A stretch of 64,000 bases of DNA from Bizionia myxarmorum. GTDB lineage: Bacteria > Bacteroidota > Bacteroidia > Flavobacteriales > Flavobacteriaceae. Under the pieces are notes generated by a model, which saw nothing but the letters and a program-made list of their open reading frames with translations, did no database searches and was not told the origin of the DNA. The stretch is from NCBI RefSeq assembly GCF_008086205.1, contig NZ_VSKK01000001.1, forward strand, positions 992,001 through 1,056,000, given 5' to 3'. Shown one piece after another: positions 25,265 through 34,477 of this stretch (position 1 is its first letter; each line of letters begins with the position of its first letter). Made by a program: the position numbers and the translations under genes.

Positions 25265-26356
25265 ATGAAAAAAATAACCCTAATAGCAGGCGCCAGACCA
25301 AACTTCATGAAAATAGCACCCATTATCCACGCTATTCACGAAGCTCAAAATCAAGGCGCTGATATCTCATACCGATTAGTCCACACGGGACAGCATTACG
25401 ACAAGAAAATGTCGGGAAGCTTTTTCGAGCAATTAGAAATTCCCGAGCCTCATGTGAATTTAGAAGCGGGCGGTGGCACGCAAGCCGAGCAAACGGGGAA
25501 TATTATGGTGCGCTTTGAGCAAGAGTTAATAGTTAATCCTGCAGATTTAGTTCTGGTAGTGGGCGATGTGAACTCGACAATGGCCTGCAGTATAACAGCC
25601 AAGAAAATGAATATTACGGTGGCTCATGTGGAAGCGGGAATTCGCTCTGGCGATCTATCCATGCCTGAAGAAATTAACCGCATGGTAACCGATGCGATTA
25701 CGGATTTGTTTTTTACAACGTCTGAATTGGCGAACGAAAATTTACGTCAAGTGGGTATTCCTAACGCACGCATTCACTTCGTAGGAAATACCATGATTGA
25801 TACCTTATTAAAACAGCGTCCTAATTTTAAAGCACCACCAATTTGGACCGATTTAAATTTATCCAAACAAAACTACATCGTTTTAACCTTACATCGCCCA
25901 GCCAATGTGGATGAAGCGTCGCAGCTAAAAGCCATGTTAGATGAAATTATAACTAATACGGAAAATTTACCTTTAGTTTTCCCGGTGCATCCACGAACTG
26001 CGAAAATATTGGAAGGTTTACAAGTGCGTGACGAACGCTTACATATGATTGAACCTTTAAGTTATTTAGAATTTAATTATTTAGTAGAAAATGCCAAAGC
26101 TGTCATAACCGATTCCGGAGGCATAACTGAAGAAGCGTCGATAATGAACGTACCGTGTTTAACACTACGTGATAATACCGAACGACCAGAAACCATTTCT
26201 TTGGGGACAAACGAATTAGTAGGCACCAATCCCGAAAATATCAAACCGTATTTACAACGCCTATTTGCTGGCGACTGGAAGACGGGAAGTTCTATTCCTA
26301 TGTGGGATGGGAAAACGGCACAGCGCATTGTTGCCGTGTTAACAAGTGAGGTTTAG
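25265..26356 (+). CDS. wecB: UDP-N-acetylglucosamine 2-epimerase (non-hydrolysing), copy 2
   Basis: This 363-aa paralogue of the gene at 16879 has the same motifs: IAGARPNFMKIAPI, HTGQHYDKKMSG, VEAGIRSGDLSMPEEINR, HPRT and DSGGITEEASIMNVP. By eye roughly 70 percent of residues are identical, and the whole chain is intact. It is the last gene of the sugar cluster and is cut off from it by the transposase island. Codon choice is more C-rich than in copy 1, suggesting the two arrived separately rather than by a recent tandem duplication. It converts UDP-GlcNAc to UDP-ManNAc. Confidence 0.93.
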   Translation: MKKITLIAGARPNFMKIAPIIHAIHEAQNQGADISYRLVHTGQHYDKKMSGSFFEQLEIPEPHVNLEAGGGTQAEQTGNIMVRFEQELIVNPADLVLVVGDVNSTMACSITAKKMNITVAHVEAGIRSGDLSMPEEINRMVTDAITDLFFTTSELANENLRQVGIPNARIHFVGNTMIDTLLKQRPNFKAPPIWTDLNLSKQNYIVLTLHRPANVDEASQLKAMLDEIITNTENLPLVFPVHPRTAKILEGLQVRDERLHMIEPLSYLEFNYLVENAKAVITDSGGITEEASIMNVPCLTLRDNTERPETISLGTNELVGTNPENIKPYLQRLFAGDWKTGSSIPMWDGKTAQRIVAVLTSEV

Positions 26357-27004
26357 AGTTGAGGTTTGGTATTTTATATTCCATATTCCATATTCCATAT
26401 TCAAAATTCAGTGTTCAAAAATCGTTAATCAAAAATCTCCAATCGTTAATCTTTAATCCCCAATCATTAATCATTTTCCGTTACTCACTTTTCACTAAAT
26501 AGGCCTAATCACAAATCCTTACTCTATAGTAATCCTATGGATACCCTATGGATACCCTATGGTAGACCTATGAAAAACAGAAAGGTGAAAAAAGAGTAAC
26601 AAACAGGAACTTTTAGCCTTAAACAGGAAAAAAGTGGAAGTTTTTATCCTAAAGTGGACAAAAAGGGAACATAGGGGAAGTAAGTGGAAGATTCATCCAG
26701 AAATGGGAACTTAAGGAAAATCATAACGATTTATAAAGTAACTTTTGATTGCTGTCCTGTTTTTAAGCTTTAATTAAACTCAAAGCATATGGAAATCGAA
26801 CTTTAAATTATGAATCAAAAATCAGCAAGCGTTAATCTCCAATCGTTTATCAAAAATCAGCAAGCGTTAATCTCCAATCATTAATCATCAATTACCCAAT
26901 CGTTAATTAGTCTGCTACTGCGACTGAAAACTGCGACTGCGACTCTGTCTGCGACTGAAAACTGCGACTAGTTACCACATAAAACACGAATATATCCCAA
27001 ACAA
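26357..27004. repeat. Low-complexity spacer with several tandem motifs
   Basis: No gene is seen here. The stretch contains a 7-bp unit ATTCCAT repeated 3.4 times (26378-26402) and many copies of AATCGTTAATC/AATCATTAATC (26410-26475 and 26835-26905). An 11-bp unit CCTATGGATAC repeats in tandem about three times (26534-26572). A cluster of CTGCGACTG/ACTGCGACT lies at 26918-26970. The last two are in reverse-complement style to the repeats at 2125-2338. Confidence 0.75.
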
Positions 27005-27041
27005 AAAAAGGGTCGTCTTTATATAAAGACGACCCTTTTTT
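27005..27041. terminator. Bidirectional intrinsic terminator
   Basis: A near-perfect hairpin with arms AAAAAGGGTCGTCTTTAT/ATAAAGACGACCCTTTTT runs A-rich on one side and T-rich on the other. It ends the OmpA gene on the - strand and would also stop transcripts leaving the polysaccharide locus. Confidence 0.92.
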
Positions 27042-27084
27042 AATATGAACATAGGTTATTTAAAAATGACCTACAGTATTTGTT

Positions 27085-28317
27085 TTATTTCAATTTAAAA
27101 GTAACACGACGTACTAACTGACGTGCATTTGGAGATGCTTTATCTACTGAATCATCTACACCACCACCTTCGTAAGATAAACGGTCTGCTGATATACCAG
27201 TAGCTACAATAACATCATATACTTTTTTAGCACGCTTTTCTGATAAGGCTTTATTGTAAGCAGCATTACCAATTTCATCGCTATAGCCAATTAATTCAGC
27301 TGTAGATGAAGGATTGTTTTGCATATACTTAACTAAATAGTTTATAGACTCTAAAGAATAGGTTTCTGGTTCGGCGCTATTAAATTTAAAGTAAACGTTT
27401 ACATAACCGTTATTTAATAAGCTTTTAGCTGTTGCGGCAGCTGTTGCGTTATCTGCCATACGTGTATCTACGTAATTCTCAATAGCATCATCAATACCAT
27501 TGTTGTTTTTATCAACAAAGTTTGTAGTTTGTGATTCAGCAATAGTCGTTTGCGTTTCTATTAACTCGTCTTGAAGATCTTTTATTTGAGATTCAACAAC
27601 CATAATACGGCTATCTAATGCTACAAGATCTTCTTGGTATACATTCGTATCTACCCAGTCAGCATGTTTCTTGTTTTTCCCTAAATACACTTGAATACCT
27701 GCAGAAACCGTAGCCAATCCAGATTCAATAAAACGACCACCTATTTTAGAGTTTGTATCCCAAGCATAATCCTGCTTCCAGTTAGCATGGAAACTCACAT
27801 CTCCAAATAAAGATACACGATCGCTTAAACGCAATTGTGGTGTAAGACCAGCCACTAAAGTTGGAGTGTGATCTGCGCTACCATTTCCGTAAAAAGGCAT
27901 AGGCATTTCGTTTGGGTCACTTACTGGATTAAGAATGCTAATACCTCCACCAGCGTGAGCTAATACATTTAAACGTTGTGTCCATTCTCTAAAACCTAAA
28001 AGGTTTCCTAAATTGGCTACGGCCTCAATTTGACCACCGTAATATTCCGTTTTAAATGGCAATGATCTACTTGTTGTGTTTAATTCACCAAAAAATCCGC
28101 CTACTTGAAAACCAAACTTGTTGTTAATCATATAACGTGCCGTGAACTCACCTCCAATAGATTCGGCCATAGCGTTATTATAAGATGAATTGCTGTAGCC
28201 TTTAAAAGCTCTAGTCATATTAGCTCCAGCCTCTACAGACCAACGGTTGTAATTTTCTTGAGCTATAATAGCTGTTGTAAAAAGCAAGCTCAGCGAAAGT
28301 AATGTTATCCTTTTCAT
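27085..28317 (-). CDS. OmpA-family outer membrane protein
   Basis: This 410-aa outer-membrane protein has a signal peptide (RITLLSLSLLFTTAIIAQ), an N-terminal eight-strand-barrel-like region of about 210 residues, and a coiled-coil-like linker around residues 225-270. A C-terminal OmpA peptidoglycan-binding domain (YFKFNSAEPETYSLESINYL; ELIGYSDEIGNAAYNKALSE; LSEKRAKKVYDVI) completes it. It probably ties the outer membrane to the wall. I start at the Met at 28317, which gives a proper signal peptide; an in-frame Met 11 codons upstream would overlap the promoter. A Bacteroidota-type promoter lies 31 bp upstream and a strong terminator follows. Confidence 0.9.
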   Translation of the reverse strand: MKRITLLSLSLLFTTAIIAQENYNRWSVEAGANMTRAFKGYSNSSYNNAMAESIGGEFTARYMINNKFGFQVGGFFGELNTTSRSLPFKTEYYGGQIEAVANLGNLLGFREWTQRLNVLAHAGGGISILNPVSDPNEMPMPFYGNGSADHTPTLVAGLTPQLRLSDRVSLFGDVSFHANWKQDYAWDTNSKIGGRFIESGLATVSAGIQVYLGKNKKHADWVDTNVYQEDLVALDSRIMVVESQIKDLQDELIETQTTIAESQTTNFVDKNNNGIDDAIENYVDTRMADNATAAATAKSLLNNGYVNVYFKFNSAEPETYSLESINYLVKYMQNNPSSTAELIGYSDEIGNAAYNKALSEKRAKKVYDVIVATGISADRLSYEGGGVDDSVDKASPNARQLVRRVTFKLK

Positions 28318-28347
28318 ACTCGAATATTTATTTTTTAAATTCTTTTG

Positions 28348-28378
28348 CAAAGATACGTCACTTAATGTTAAAAATAAA
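28348..28378 (-). promoter_or_regulatory. Promoter of the OmpA-family gene
   Basis: On the - strand TATCTTTG (28355 to 28348) matches the Bacteroidota -7 element TAnnTTTG exactly. A -33 element TTTA lies 19 bp upstream, one base from TTTG. It stands about 31 bp ahead of the start codon. Confidence 0.7.
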
Positions 28379-28973
28379 ACCTAAATTACAAGTTATTTTA
28401 AATTATACGGATTCAAAATGGAAAGATCTATATGTCTTGTTTTGAGTCTTTTAGGGGTTTGTATTTTTATTTTTTTCATGGGTTAGACTGTTTTTGGATG
28501 GAATAATTTTAAGATTGGACACCCATAACCGATGGAAAAAGCGCAGACACCTCTAAATCCCGGATTATATTATTCATTTTTAAGAAAATAGAAAACAATT
28601 CAAATCCTTAACTAGGCCTAAATTACCAGATATCTACATTTCTCAAATTAATCTAATTAGTGTTGTAAAAGGAATTCATAAAGCGGTAAAGAAAGAAATA
28701 CAAGGTTTATCCTCTGTTTTGGTCTTTTTTTTTATTTTTATTAGAAAATAAATGAGGTAGCTACGAAGAGTTATTGTCCATTTGCAATTTATGTAGACTC
28801 TCCAAAAAGAAATAACGGCTTCGCAGCGATGACTCCTATTATAGAGATTTCCTGTATATAGTAAGCTTGTTTTTACTCGAAAATGAAAAGATAAGTGGGT
28901 TAATAAAATAATGCCGAGATAGCTTAAATTCCTCCAATCAACACCTAAAAACCAACATTTAATAGCATTTACG
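28379..28973. other. Long intergenic stretch without recognised features
   Basis: About 600 bp of AT-rich sequence lies between the divergent OmpA and export-operon promoters. I see no credible reading frame, RNA gene or repeat in it. Confidence 0.5.
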
Positions 28974-29004
28974 GTTGTAATCTACTATTTTGTTATTATT
29001 TTTG
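28974..29004 (+). promoter_or_regulatory. Promoter of the polysaccharide export operon
   Basis: GTTG (28974) and TATTTTTG (28997-29004), separated by 19 bp, fit the Bacteroidota consensus TTTG-N19-TAnnTTTG with one mismatch. This would leave an unusually long leader of about 180 nt before the ATG at 29191. Confidence 0.6.
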
Positions 29005-29035
29005 CCCAAGTTTTAATATTAGGGGTCTGCATTCT

Positions 29036-29060
29036 ATTCTTATAAAGGTATTATAAGAAT
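29036..29060 (+). promoter_or_regulatory. Perfect 10-bp inverted repeat in the export-operon leader
   Basis: ATTCTTATAA-AGGTA-TTATAAGAAT lies about 30-55 nt after the predicted start of transcription. No T-tract follows, so it is not an ordinary terminator. It could be an operator or an RNA hairpin. Confidence 0.5.
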
Positions 29061-29190
29061 GATTTTCGGGCTAAAGATAATTATAATAGTGGATATAGAA
29101 ATAAATAGTATCAAAGAAATCCATACGACCAAATGGGGATTATAAATTTCTTGCAAACTATTTTAAAAGTGTGATAAAGAAACATAATTC

Positions 29191-29973
29191 ATGATTAAAA
29201 AACAAACGATTCAACTTTTTATAATTGCTATAGCTAGTTTGCTTATTAGCAGTTGCGTTAGCAATAAGGAAATTTTATACTTCCAAGATGCGGATGCTTT
29301 CAAGGAAACAGCTATAAGCTACAGAGAAAATAGTATCCAACCAAACGATATCTTATCGGTAACTATTAGTGCTGCTATTCCAGAAACTGCTATTCCATAC
29401 AACCGGAATACAGGTTCCAATGCCGTTGTAAATAACAATAATTTAGAGGTGATGAAATTACAAGGGTATTTGGTGAATCCAGAAGGCTTTATTTCCATTC
29501 CGGTTTTAGGAAAAGTATTGGTTAAAAAACGAACAAGTTCGGATTTAGAAACCGAAATTTCCAACCTTTTAGAAACAGGAGGGCATTTAGTTGATCCGAC
29601 TGTAACGGTGCGATTGCTGAATGCGAAAGTGACTGTTTTGGGAGAAGTTAAACAGTCTGGAACTTTTAATTTTACAGAGCAATATTTAACCGTACCTCAA
29701 GCTTTAGGGTATGCTGGTGACCTAACAATCAATGGCCGTAGAGATGATGTTTTATTGATTCGTGAGTTAGATGGTGTACGTAGTATAACACATATTGATC
29801 TTACCACTGCCGACTGGATGTCTAATCCTAAATACACCATTAAACCAAACGATGTTTTAGTTGTTCAACCTAATAAGGCTAAAGTGAAAACCGCGGGCTA
29901 TGTGGGTAATGTATCTACTATAGTTGCTATTGCTTCTTTAGTATTAAGTGCCACTATATTAATTACACGATAA
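29191..29973 (+). CDS. Polysaccharide export lipoprotein (Wza-like)
   Basis: This 260-aa outer-membrane export protein has a lipoprotein signal peptide with Cys22 (ASLLISSC). A Poly_export domain follows (IQPNDILSVTIS..., YLVNPEGFISIPVLGKVLV), then a SLBB-type segment (VTVLGEVKQSGTFNF). A C-terminal hydrophobic stretch (VSTIVAIASLVLSATILI) may be the membrane-spanning helix. It is shorter than E. coli Wza but typical for Bacteroidota. The Wzc-like kinase gene follows 13 bp later, so the two make the export complex for the polysaccharide assembled by the upstream cluster. Confidence 0.92.
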   Translation: MIKKQTIQLFIIAIASLLISSCVSNKEILYFQDADAFKETAISYRENSIQPNDILSVTISAAIPETAIPYNRNTGSNAVVNNNNLEVMKLQGYLVNPEGFISIPVLGKVLVKKRTSSDLETEISNLLETGGHLVDPTVTVRLLNAKVTVLGEVKQSGTFNFTEQYLTVPQALGYAGDLTINGRRDDVLLIRELDGVRSITHIDLTTADWMSNPKYTIKPNDVLVVQPNKAKVKTAGYVGNVSTIVAIASLVLSATILITR

Positions 29974-29986
29974 GATATAAATAAGT

Positions 29987-32344
29987 ATGTATAACCAAAT
30001 GGAAAAAGAACCTGAAAACGACCAGGTCGATATTCAAGGAATATTATTTCGTTACCTTAATTATTGGCCGTGGATCATTGTCAGTATTATTATAGCCATT
30101 CTATGTGCTGTTTTATATTTAAGATATACACCAGATAGTTATAATACGGTTGCCAAAGTTAAGATTCTTAGTGATAAAGAGGCTACGGACATTTCTTTGG
30201 ATTTAGACAAGATATTAGGGAAGAGTAATGTGAATCTGGAAAATGAACGTGCTGTTTTAAACTCCTTCCGCCTAAACCGCCAAGTAGTAGGACAACTTAA
30301 TTTACAGACTACCTATTTTCAAACAGGACGTGTAAACCAAAGAAAAGTTTATTCGGCACCATTTATGGCGAAATATGCTCCCGAAGCAGATGTTACTAAT
30401 ACAGGTTTAGAATTTGAGATTACTATTTTACCTAGAGGTTACAATTTACGTAATGTAAACACTGGAACGACTTTGGATGTTGATAATTACTACTATAATA
30501 CCCCAACAGATCAATTCCCATTTACTTTGGAACCGCGTGAGGCAGGAACAATTGTACCAGGTGAAAACCCTGTGTATACAGTAACAATTGCCAGCGAAAG
30601 CCGGGCTACTCAAAGCTTACTGCAAAGTATTAAAATAACACCCGATGGAAAAAATAGTGATATTCTCATATTAAGTTTAGATGGGACTAACAAAGATCAG
30701 TCGCAAGACATTTTAAATACCTTAATTGAAGTCTATTCGGAAGACGGTATATTAGACCGGCAACAAGTTTCTAAACGAACTATTTCGTTCATCGATGAGC
30801 GGTTTCTTTTTCTTTCTGTCGAGTTAGATTCTATTGAATTAGCCAAAGGGAACTACAAGCAAAACAACAATTTAAGTGTTTTTGAAGTGGATGCCGCCAC
30901 CGTCATTCAAAAACGTACGGTTAAAGATGAACAACTTTTTGAAGCAGAAACCCAATTGATGCTTGCTAATGTTTTGGAAAAAAGCATGAGTAACACAAAG
31001 GATCTGCAACTCTTGCCAGCTAATATTGGTTTGAGTAGTGGTGCTATCAATGATTTAATAAGCGATTATAATTTAGCCGTTTTAGAATATAATAAATGGA
31101 AAACTGGAGCTGGTGATAGCAATCCTAAAGTTAAAATACTAAAACAAACTATTCTAGATTTAAACGCCAATATAAGCAGCTCTTTATCGGGCTACAAAAG
31201 TCAGTTGGAAGAATCTTTAAAGAAAAACCAACGCGCTCAAAACCAGGTACAACAATCTTTTAGCACCTTACCTAACAAGGAAAAGATTTTGCGTAGTATT
31301 GAACGCCAACAGCTTTTAAAGGAAAACTTATACCTGTTATTACTTCAGAAACGGGAAGAGGCCGCTATTAATATGGCCATAACGTCTGCCAATATTAAGA
31401 TTATTGATTACGCCATAACAAACTCTATTCCGGTTGCACCCAAACGCAAAATAATATATTTAGGAGCCCTTCTTATGGGAATTTTAATTCCTGTAGGGAT
31501 TATTTACTTGAAGTTTTTACTAAATAATAAAATATACACGGGTAAAGATGTTGAGGCTATTAATCCAAATGCACCTATTTTAGGCGAAATCCCAGTTATT
31601 ACCAATCCCAAAGACCTCATGCAAAACTCTTCAGATAATCCACAAGCTGAAGAAGCCTTTAGAACTTTAGCGCATAATTTAAATTTTATGCAGGTTAAAA
31701 ATTCCCACGTTGGTGGTCATGTTATTGGCATTACATCTTCAGTAAAAGGTGAAGGTAAAACAACGGTATCCTTTAAGGTGGCACAAACGTATTTTCAGTT
31801 GAAAAAGAATGTGTTGATAGTAGGCGCAGATTTAAGAAATCCACAGTTGCATCCTTATATTAATGAAACTAAAGATAAGGCTGGACTATCTAATTATTTA
31901 AGTGAATCGGATTCCAATTGGGAGGATTACGTACTAAATATCAATGAAGGTGCAAACCGTTTTGATGTGCTGCTTTCTGGCGCCATACCACCTATGCCTA
32001 CTGTTTTGTTATCAAACCCGCGTTTTGAGAAGTTTATTAAAGAAGCTAGAACCAAATATGATTACATAATTATTGATACGGCGCCAACCTTGCTCGTATC
32101 GGATACACTGACGTTTGCGAATAAACTAGATTTCACCCTTTACGTATTGCGTTCGGGCGTTACTAAAAAACAACTTGTTGATTACTCTAAAAAACTAGTG
32201 GATGAGAATAAATTAGGTGATATGGGCTATGTGGTAAACGATATTGATTACAGAGGCTCTTATGGTTATGGTTATAACTACGGTTATGGTTATGGTTATT
32301 CAGCTGAAATGCCTAATAAGGCTTGGTATCAATTTTGGAGGTAA
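29987..32344 (+). CDS. wzc: Polysaccharide co-polymerase/tyrosine autokinase (Wzc-like)
   Basis: This 785-aa inner-membrane protein joins a Wzz chain-length domain to a BY-kinase. A first membrane helix (WPWIIVSIIIAILCAVLYL, about residues 25-45) is followed by a long periplasmic coiled-coil region and a second helix near 490-512 (LGALLMGILIPVGIIYL). The cytoplasmic ATPase has Walker A GEGKTT (Lys591) and Walker A' VLIVGADLRNP. The C-terminus has seven Tyr alternating mostly with Gly, the autophosphorylation cluster, encoded by repeated TATGGT hexamers. An alternative start at 29999 (MEKEPEN) would be 4 codons shorter. It controls chain length and export together with the Wza-like protein. 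Confidence 0.94.
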   Translation: MYNQMEKEPENDQVDIQGILFRYLNYWPWIIVSIIIAILCAVLYLRYTPDSYNTVAKVKILSDKEATDISLDLDKILGKSNVNLENERAVLNSFRLNRQVVGQLNLQTTYFQTGRVNQRKVYSAPFMAKYAPEADVTNTGLEFEITILPRGYNLRNVNTGTTLDVDNYYYNTPTDQFPFTLEPREAGTIVPGENPVYTVTIASESRATQSLLQSIKITPDGKNSDILILSLDGTNKDQSQDILNTLIEVYSEDGILDRQQVSKRTISFIDERFLFLSVELDSIELAKGNYKQNNNLSVFEVDAATVIQKRTVKDEQLFEAETQLMLANVLEKSMSNTKDLQLLPANIGLSSGAINDLISDYNLAVLEYNKWKTGAGDSNPKVKILKQTILDLNANISSSLSGYKSQLEESLKKNQRAQNQVQQSFSTLPNKEKILRSIERQQLLKENLYLLLLQKREEAAINMAITSANIKIIDYAITNSIPVAPKRKIIYLGALLMGILIPVGIIYLKFLLNNKIYTGKDVEAINPNAPILGEIPVITNPKDLMQNSSDNPQAEEAFRTLAHNLNFMQVKNSHVGGHVIGITSSVKGEGKTTVSFKVAQTYFQLKKNVLIVGADLRNPQLHPYINETKDKAGLSNYLSESDSNWEDYVLNINEGANRFDVLLSGAIPPMPTVLLSNPRFEKFIKEARTKYDYIIIDTAPTLLVSDTLTFANKLDFTLYVLRSGVTKKQLVDYSKKLVDENKLGDMGYVVNDIDYRGSYGYGYNYGYGYGYSAEMPNKAWYQFWR

Positions 32345-32552
32345 CGGCCTAAAAAACTCCTCAATTTTAAAATAAATAGGTAATCAATTCGTTTTATACT
32401 TTTATAAAATCTTTTACGGTGTTTCCTGTGGTGCTAATTCATATAGTACATAAGAACATTGCGGATGAAAAATACTGCGGTGTGCACGCTATTCATAAAA
32501 AGTAATTAATTAATAGATACCTACTTATTCTTACTTTAAAAACAATTAATCA

Positions 32553-33104
32553 ATGAATTTTAGAAAATCCTTTATCCTTGTTGCCTTTTTAAGTCTTTTT
32601 GCTTTACAAATATCAGCACAAGAAGAACCTCATTTTAAAATCGTTCTCGGTCTAAACGCTATTGATAATAGTAACAGCACTTCTCAAGCTCCATGGGGAA
32701 TTGATGATGTTGCTTTTAATACACCGCTTTATGTGGGTGCAGATTATCAGATAAATAGTTCCTGGAGTTTTGGTGCCAATGCGTCTTTCAATAAATTAAA
32801 AGAGTTAGGTGTGGAATCCAATTTCTTTGGTGTGAATGCGGACGTTAATTATTATATAGTTTCTAATACGGCTAGAAGTTTTATTGACTTTTACGGTATT
32901 GTAGGAGGTGGCGCTTATAAAGCTTTTGGCGGCACAGGCATTACCGTTAACCCAGGTTTAGGATTTAACTATTGGTTTGCCGATAATTTTGGTGTTAACC
33001 TAACGGCAAAAGCTAATTTCGATTTAACGTCGAACGTATCTGAAGTTGGCAATTTCTATAAATACTCTTTAGGTCTTATTTGGAGACCAACACAGCGTTT
33101 CTAA
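32553..33104 (+). CDS. Small outer-membrane beta-barrel protein
   Basis: This 183-aa protein has a cleavable signal peptide (ILVAFLSLFALQISAQ) and alternating hydrophobic/polar strands ending in an aromatic residue (LIWRPTQRF), as in outer-membrane barrels. Phrases such as YVGADYQINSSWSFGANASF and GLGFNYWFADNFGVNLTAKA match the porin-family/OmpW-like small barrels of Bacteroidota. It follows the kinase gene after 208 bp. It may be part of the envelope module or just a neighbour. Function beyond a barrel is unknown. Confidence 0.8.
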   Translation: MNFRKSFILVAFLSLFALQISAQEEPHFKIVLGLNAIDNSNSTSQAPWGIDDVAFNTPLYVGADYQINSSWSFGANASFNKLKELGVESNFFGVNADVNYYIVSNTARSFIDFYGIVGGGAYKAFGGTGITVNPGLGFNYWFADNFGVNLTAKANFDLTSNVSEVGNFYKYSLGLIWRPTQRF

Positions 33105-33172
33105 ACCCTTGTATATACAATTCCTGCGAAGTCAGGGTTTTTAGACTTCTATAACAACTTTTAATCATAAAA

Positions 33173-33208
33173 AAATGCTCTTCCATTTAGAAGAGCATTT
33201 TGTTTTTT
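33173..33208. terminator. Bidirectional intrinsic terminator
   Basis: Arms AAATGCTCTT (33173-33182) and AAGAGCATTT (33191-33200) are A-rich on the left and T-rich on the right. It lies between the convergent barrel and acyl-CoA dehydrogenase genes. Confidence 0.85.
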
Positions 33209-33238
33209 ATAGTGGGAGTTTACTTATTAAATAATATA

Positions 33239-34417
33239 CTATTTAAAAGCATTTAAACCTGTAACATCCATTCCAGTAATTAACAAGTGAATATCGTGAG
33301 TTCCTTCATAAGTAATTACGCTTTCCAAGTTCATGGAATGACGCATAATAGAATATTCTCCAGTAATACCCATTCCACCTAACATTTGGCGGGCTTCACG
33401 GGCTATATTAATAGCCATATCCACATTATTACGTTTAGCCATAGAAATCTGTGCAGACGTAGCTGTACCGTTTTCACGCATTACGCCTAATCTCCATGCT
33501 AATAATTGTGCTTTGGTGATTTCTGTAATCATTTCAGCTAATTTCTTTTGTTGCAATTGAAACTGTCCAATTGGCTTGCCAAATTGCATACGCTCTTTAC
33601 TGTAACGTAAAGCCGTATCATAGCAATCCATAGCAGCACCAATAGCGCCCCAAGCAATACCAAAACGCGCCGAATCCAAGCAGCCTAATGGCGCGCCTAA
33701 TCCAGATTTGTTAGGTAATAAGTTTTCTTTGGGAACTTTCACATTATCAAAAATAAGCTCACCTGTAGAAGATGCGCGTAAAGACCATTTATTATGAGTT
33801 TCGGGTGTTGTAAACCCTTCCATACCGCGTTCCACAATTAATCCGTGAATACGACCTTCTTCATTTTTAGCCCAAACCACCGCAATTTGACAGAAAGGCG
33901 CATTAGAAATCCACATTTTAGCACCGTTTAAAAGATAATGGTCGCCCATATCTTTAAAGTTAGTGGTCATGCCTCCTGGATTAGAACCATGATCTGGTTC
34001 TGTTAAACCAAAAGAACCCATCCATTCACCTGAAGCTAATTTAGGTAAGTATTTTTTACGTTGTTCTTCGTTCCCGTATTTCCAAATGGGATACATAACT
34101 AAAGACGATTGTACAGAAGCGGTGCTACGAACGCCAGAATCGCCACGTTCTATTTCTTGCATAATTAAACCATAAGAAATTTGATCTAATCCCGCACCAC
34201 CATATTCTTCCGGTATATAAGGTCCGAAAGCACCAATTTCAGCTAAACCGCCAATAATTTGCTCCGGAAATTCAGCACGCTGTGCATAGTCTTCAATAAT
34301 AGGGGATACGTCACGTTTTACCCATTCACGGGCTGCATCACGTACTAATTTATGTTCGTCTGTTAATAGCTCATCAAGGTTATAATAATCTGGAGCTTCA
34401 AATAAATCTGGCTTCAT
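33239..34417 (-). CDS. Acyl-CoA dehydrogenase, glutaryl-CoA dehydrogenase-like
   Basis: This 392-aa FAD enzyme has all three acyl-CoA dehydrogenase domains. Visible are GSFGLTEPDHGSNPGGM (FAD/substrate loop), the IGQFQLQQKKLAEM helix, and the catalytic base at about Glu371 in ITYEGTHDIH. That position, and phrases such as IPEEYGGAGLDQISYG and RSTASVQSSLVMYPI, place it with glutaryl-CoA dehydrogenases, which oxidise and decarboxylate glutaryl-CoA in lysine/tryptophan breakdown. A related short-chain substrate cannot be excluded. It is a single gene, transcribed toward the barrel gene. Confidence 0.88.
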   Translation of the reverse strand: MKPDLFEAPDYYNLDELLTDEHKLVRDAAREWVKRDVSPIIEDYAQRAEFPEQIIGGLAEIGAFGPYIPEEYGGAGLDQISYGLIMQEIERGDSGVRSTASVQSSLVMYPIWKYGNEEQRKKYLPKLASGEWMGSFGLTEPDHGSNPGGMTTNFKDMGDHYLLNGAKMWISNAPFCQIAVVWAKNEEGRIHGLIVERGMEGFTTPETHNKWSLRASSTGELIFDNVKVPKENLLPNKSGLGAPLGCLDSARFGIAWGAIGAAMDCYDTALRYSKERMQFGKPIGQFQLQQKKLAEMITEITKAQLLAWRLGVMRENGTATSAQISMAKRNNVDMAINIAREARQMLGGMGITGEYSIMRHSMNLESVITYEGTHDIHLLITGMDVTGLNAFK

Positions 34418-34477
34418 GTATTTTTTTTTAAGTAATGTGTAAAAATAACGAAATTCGTTTCAGTTAGCAATTATAAA

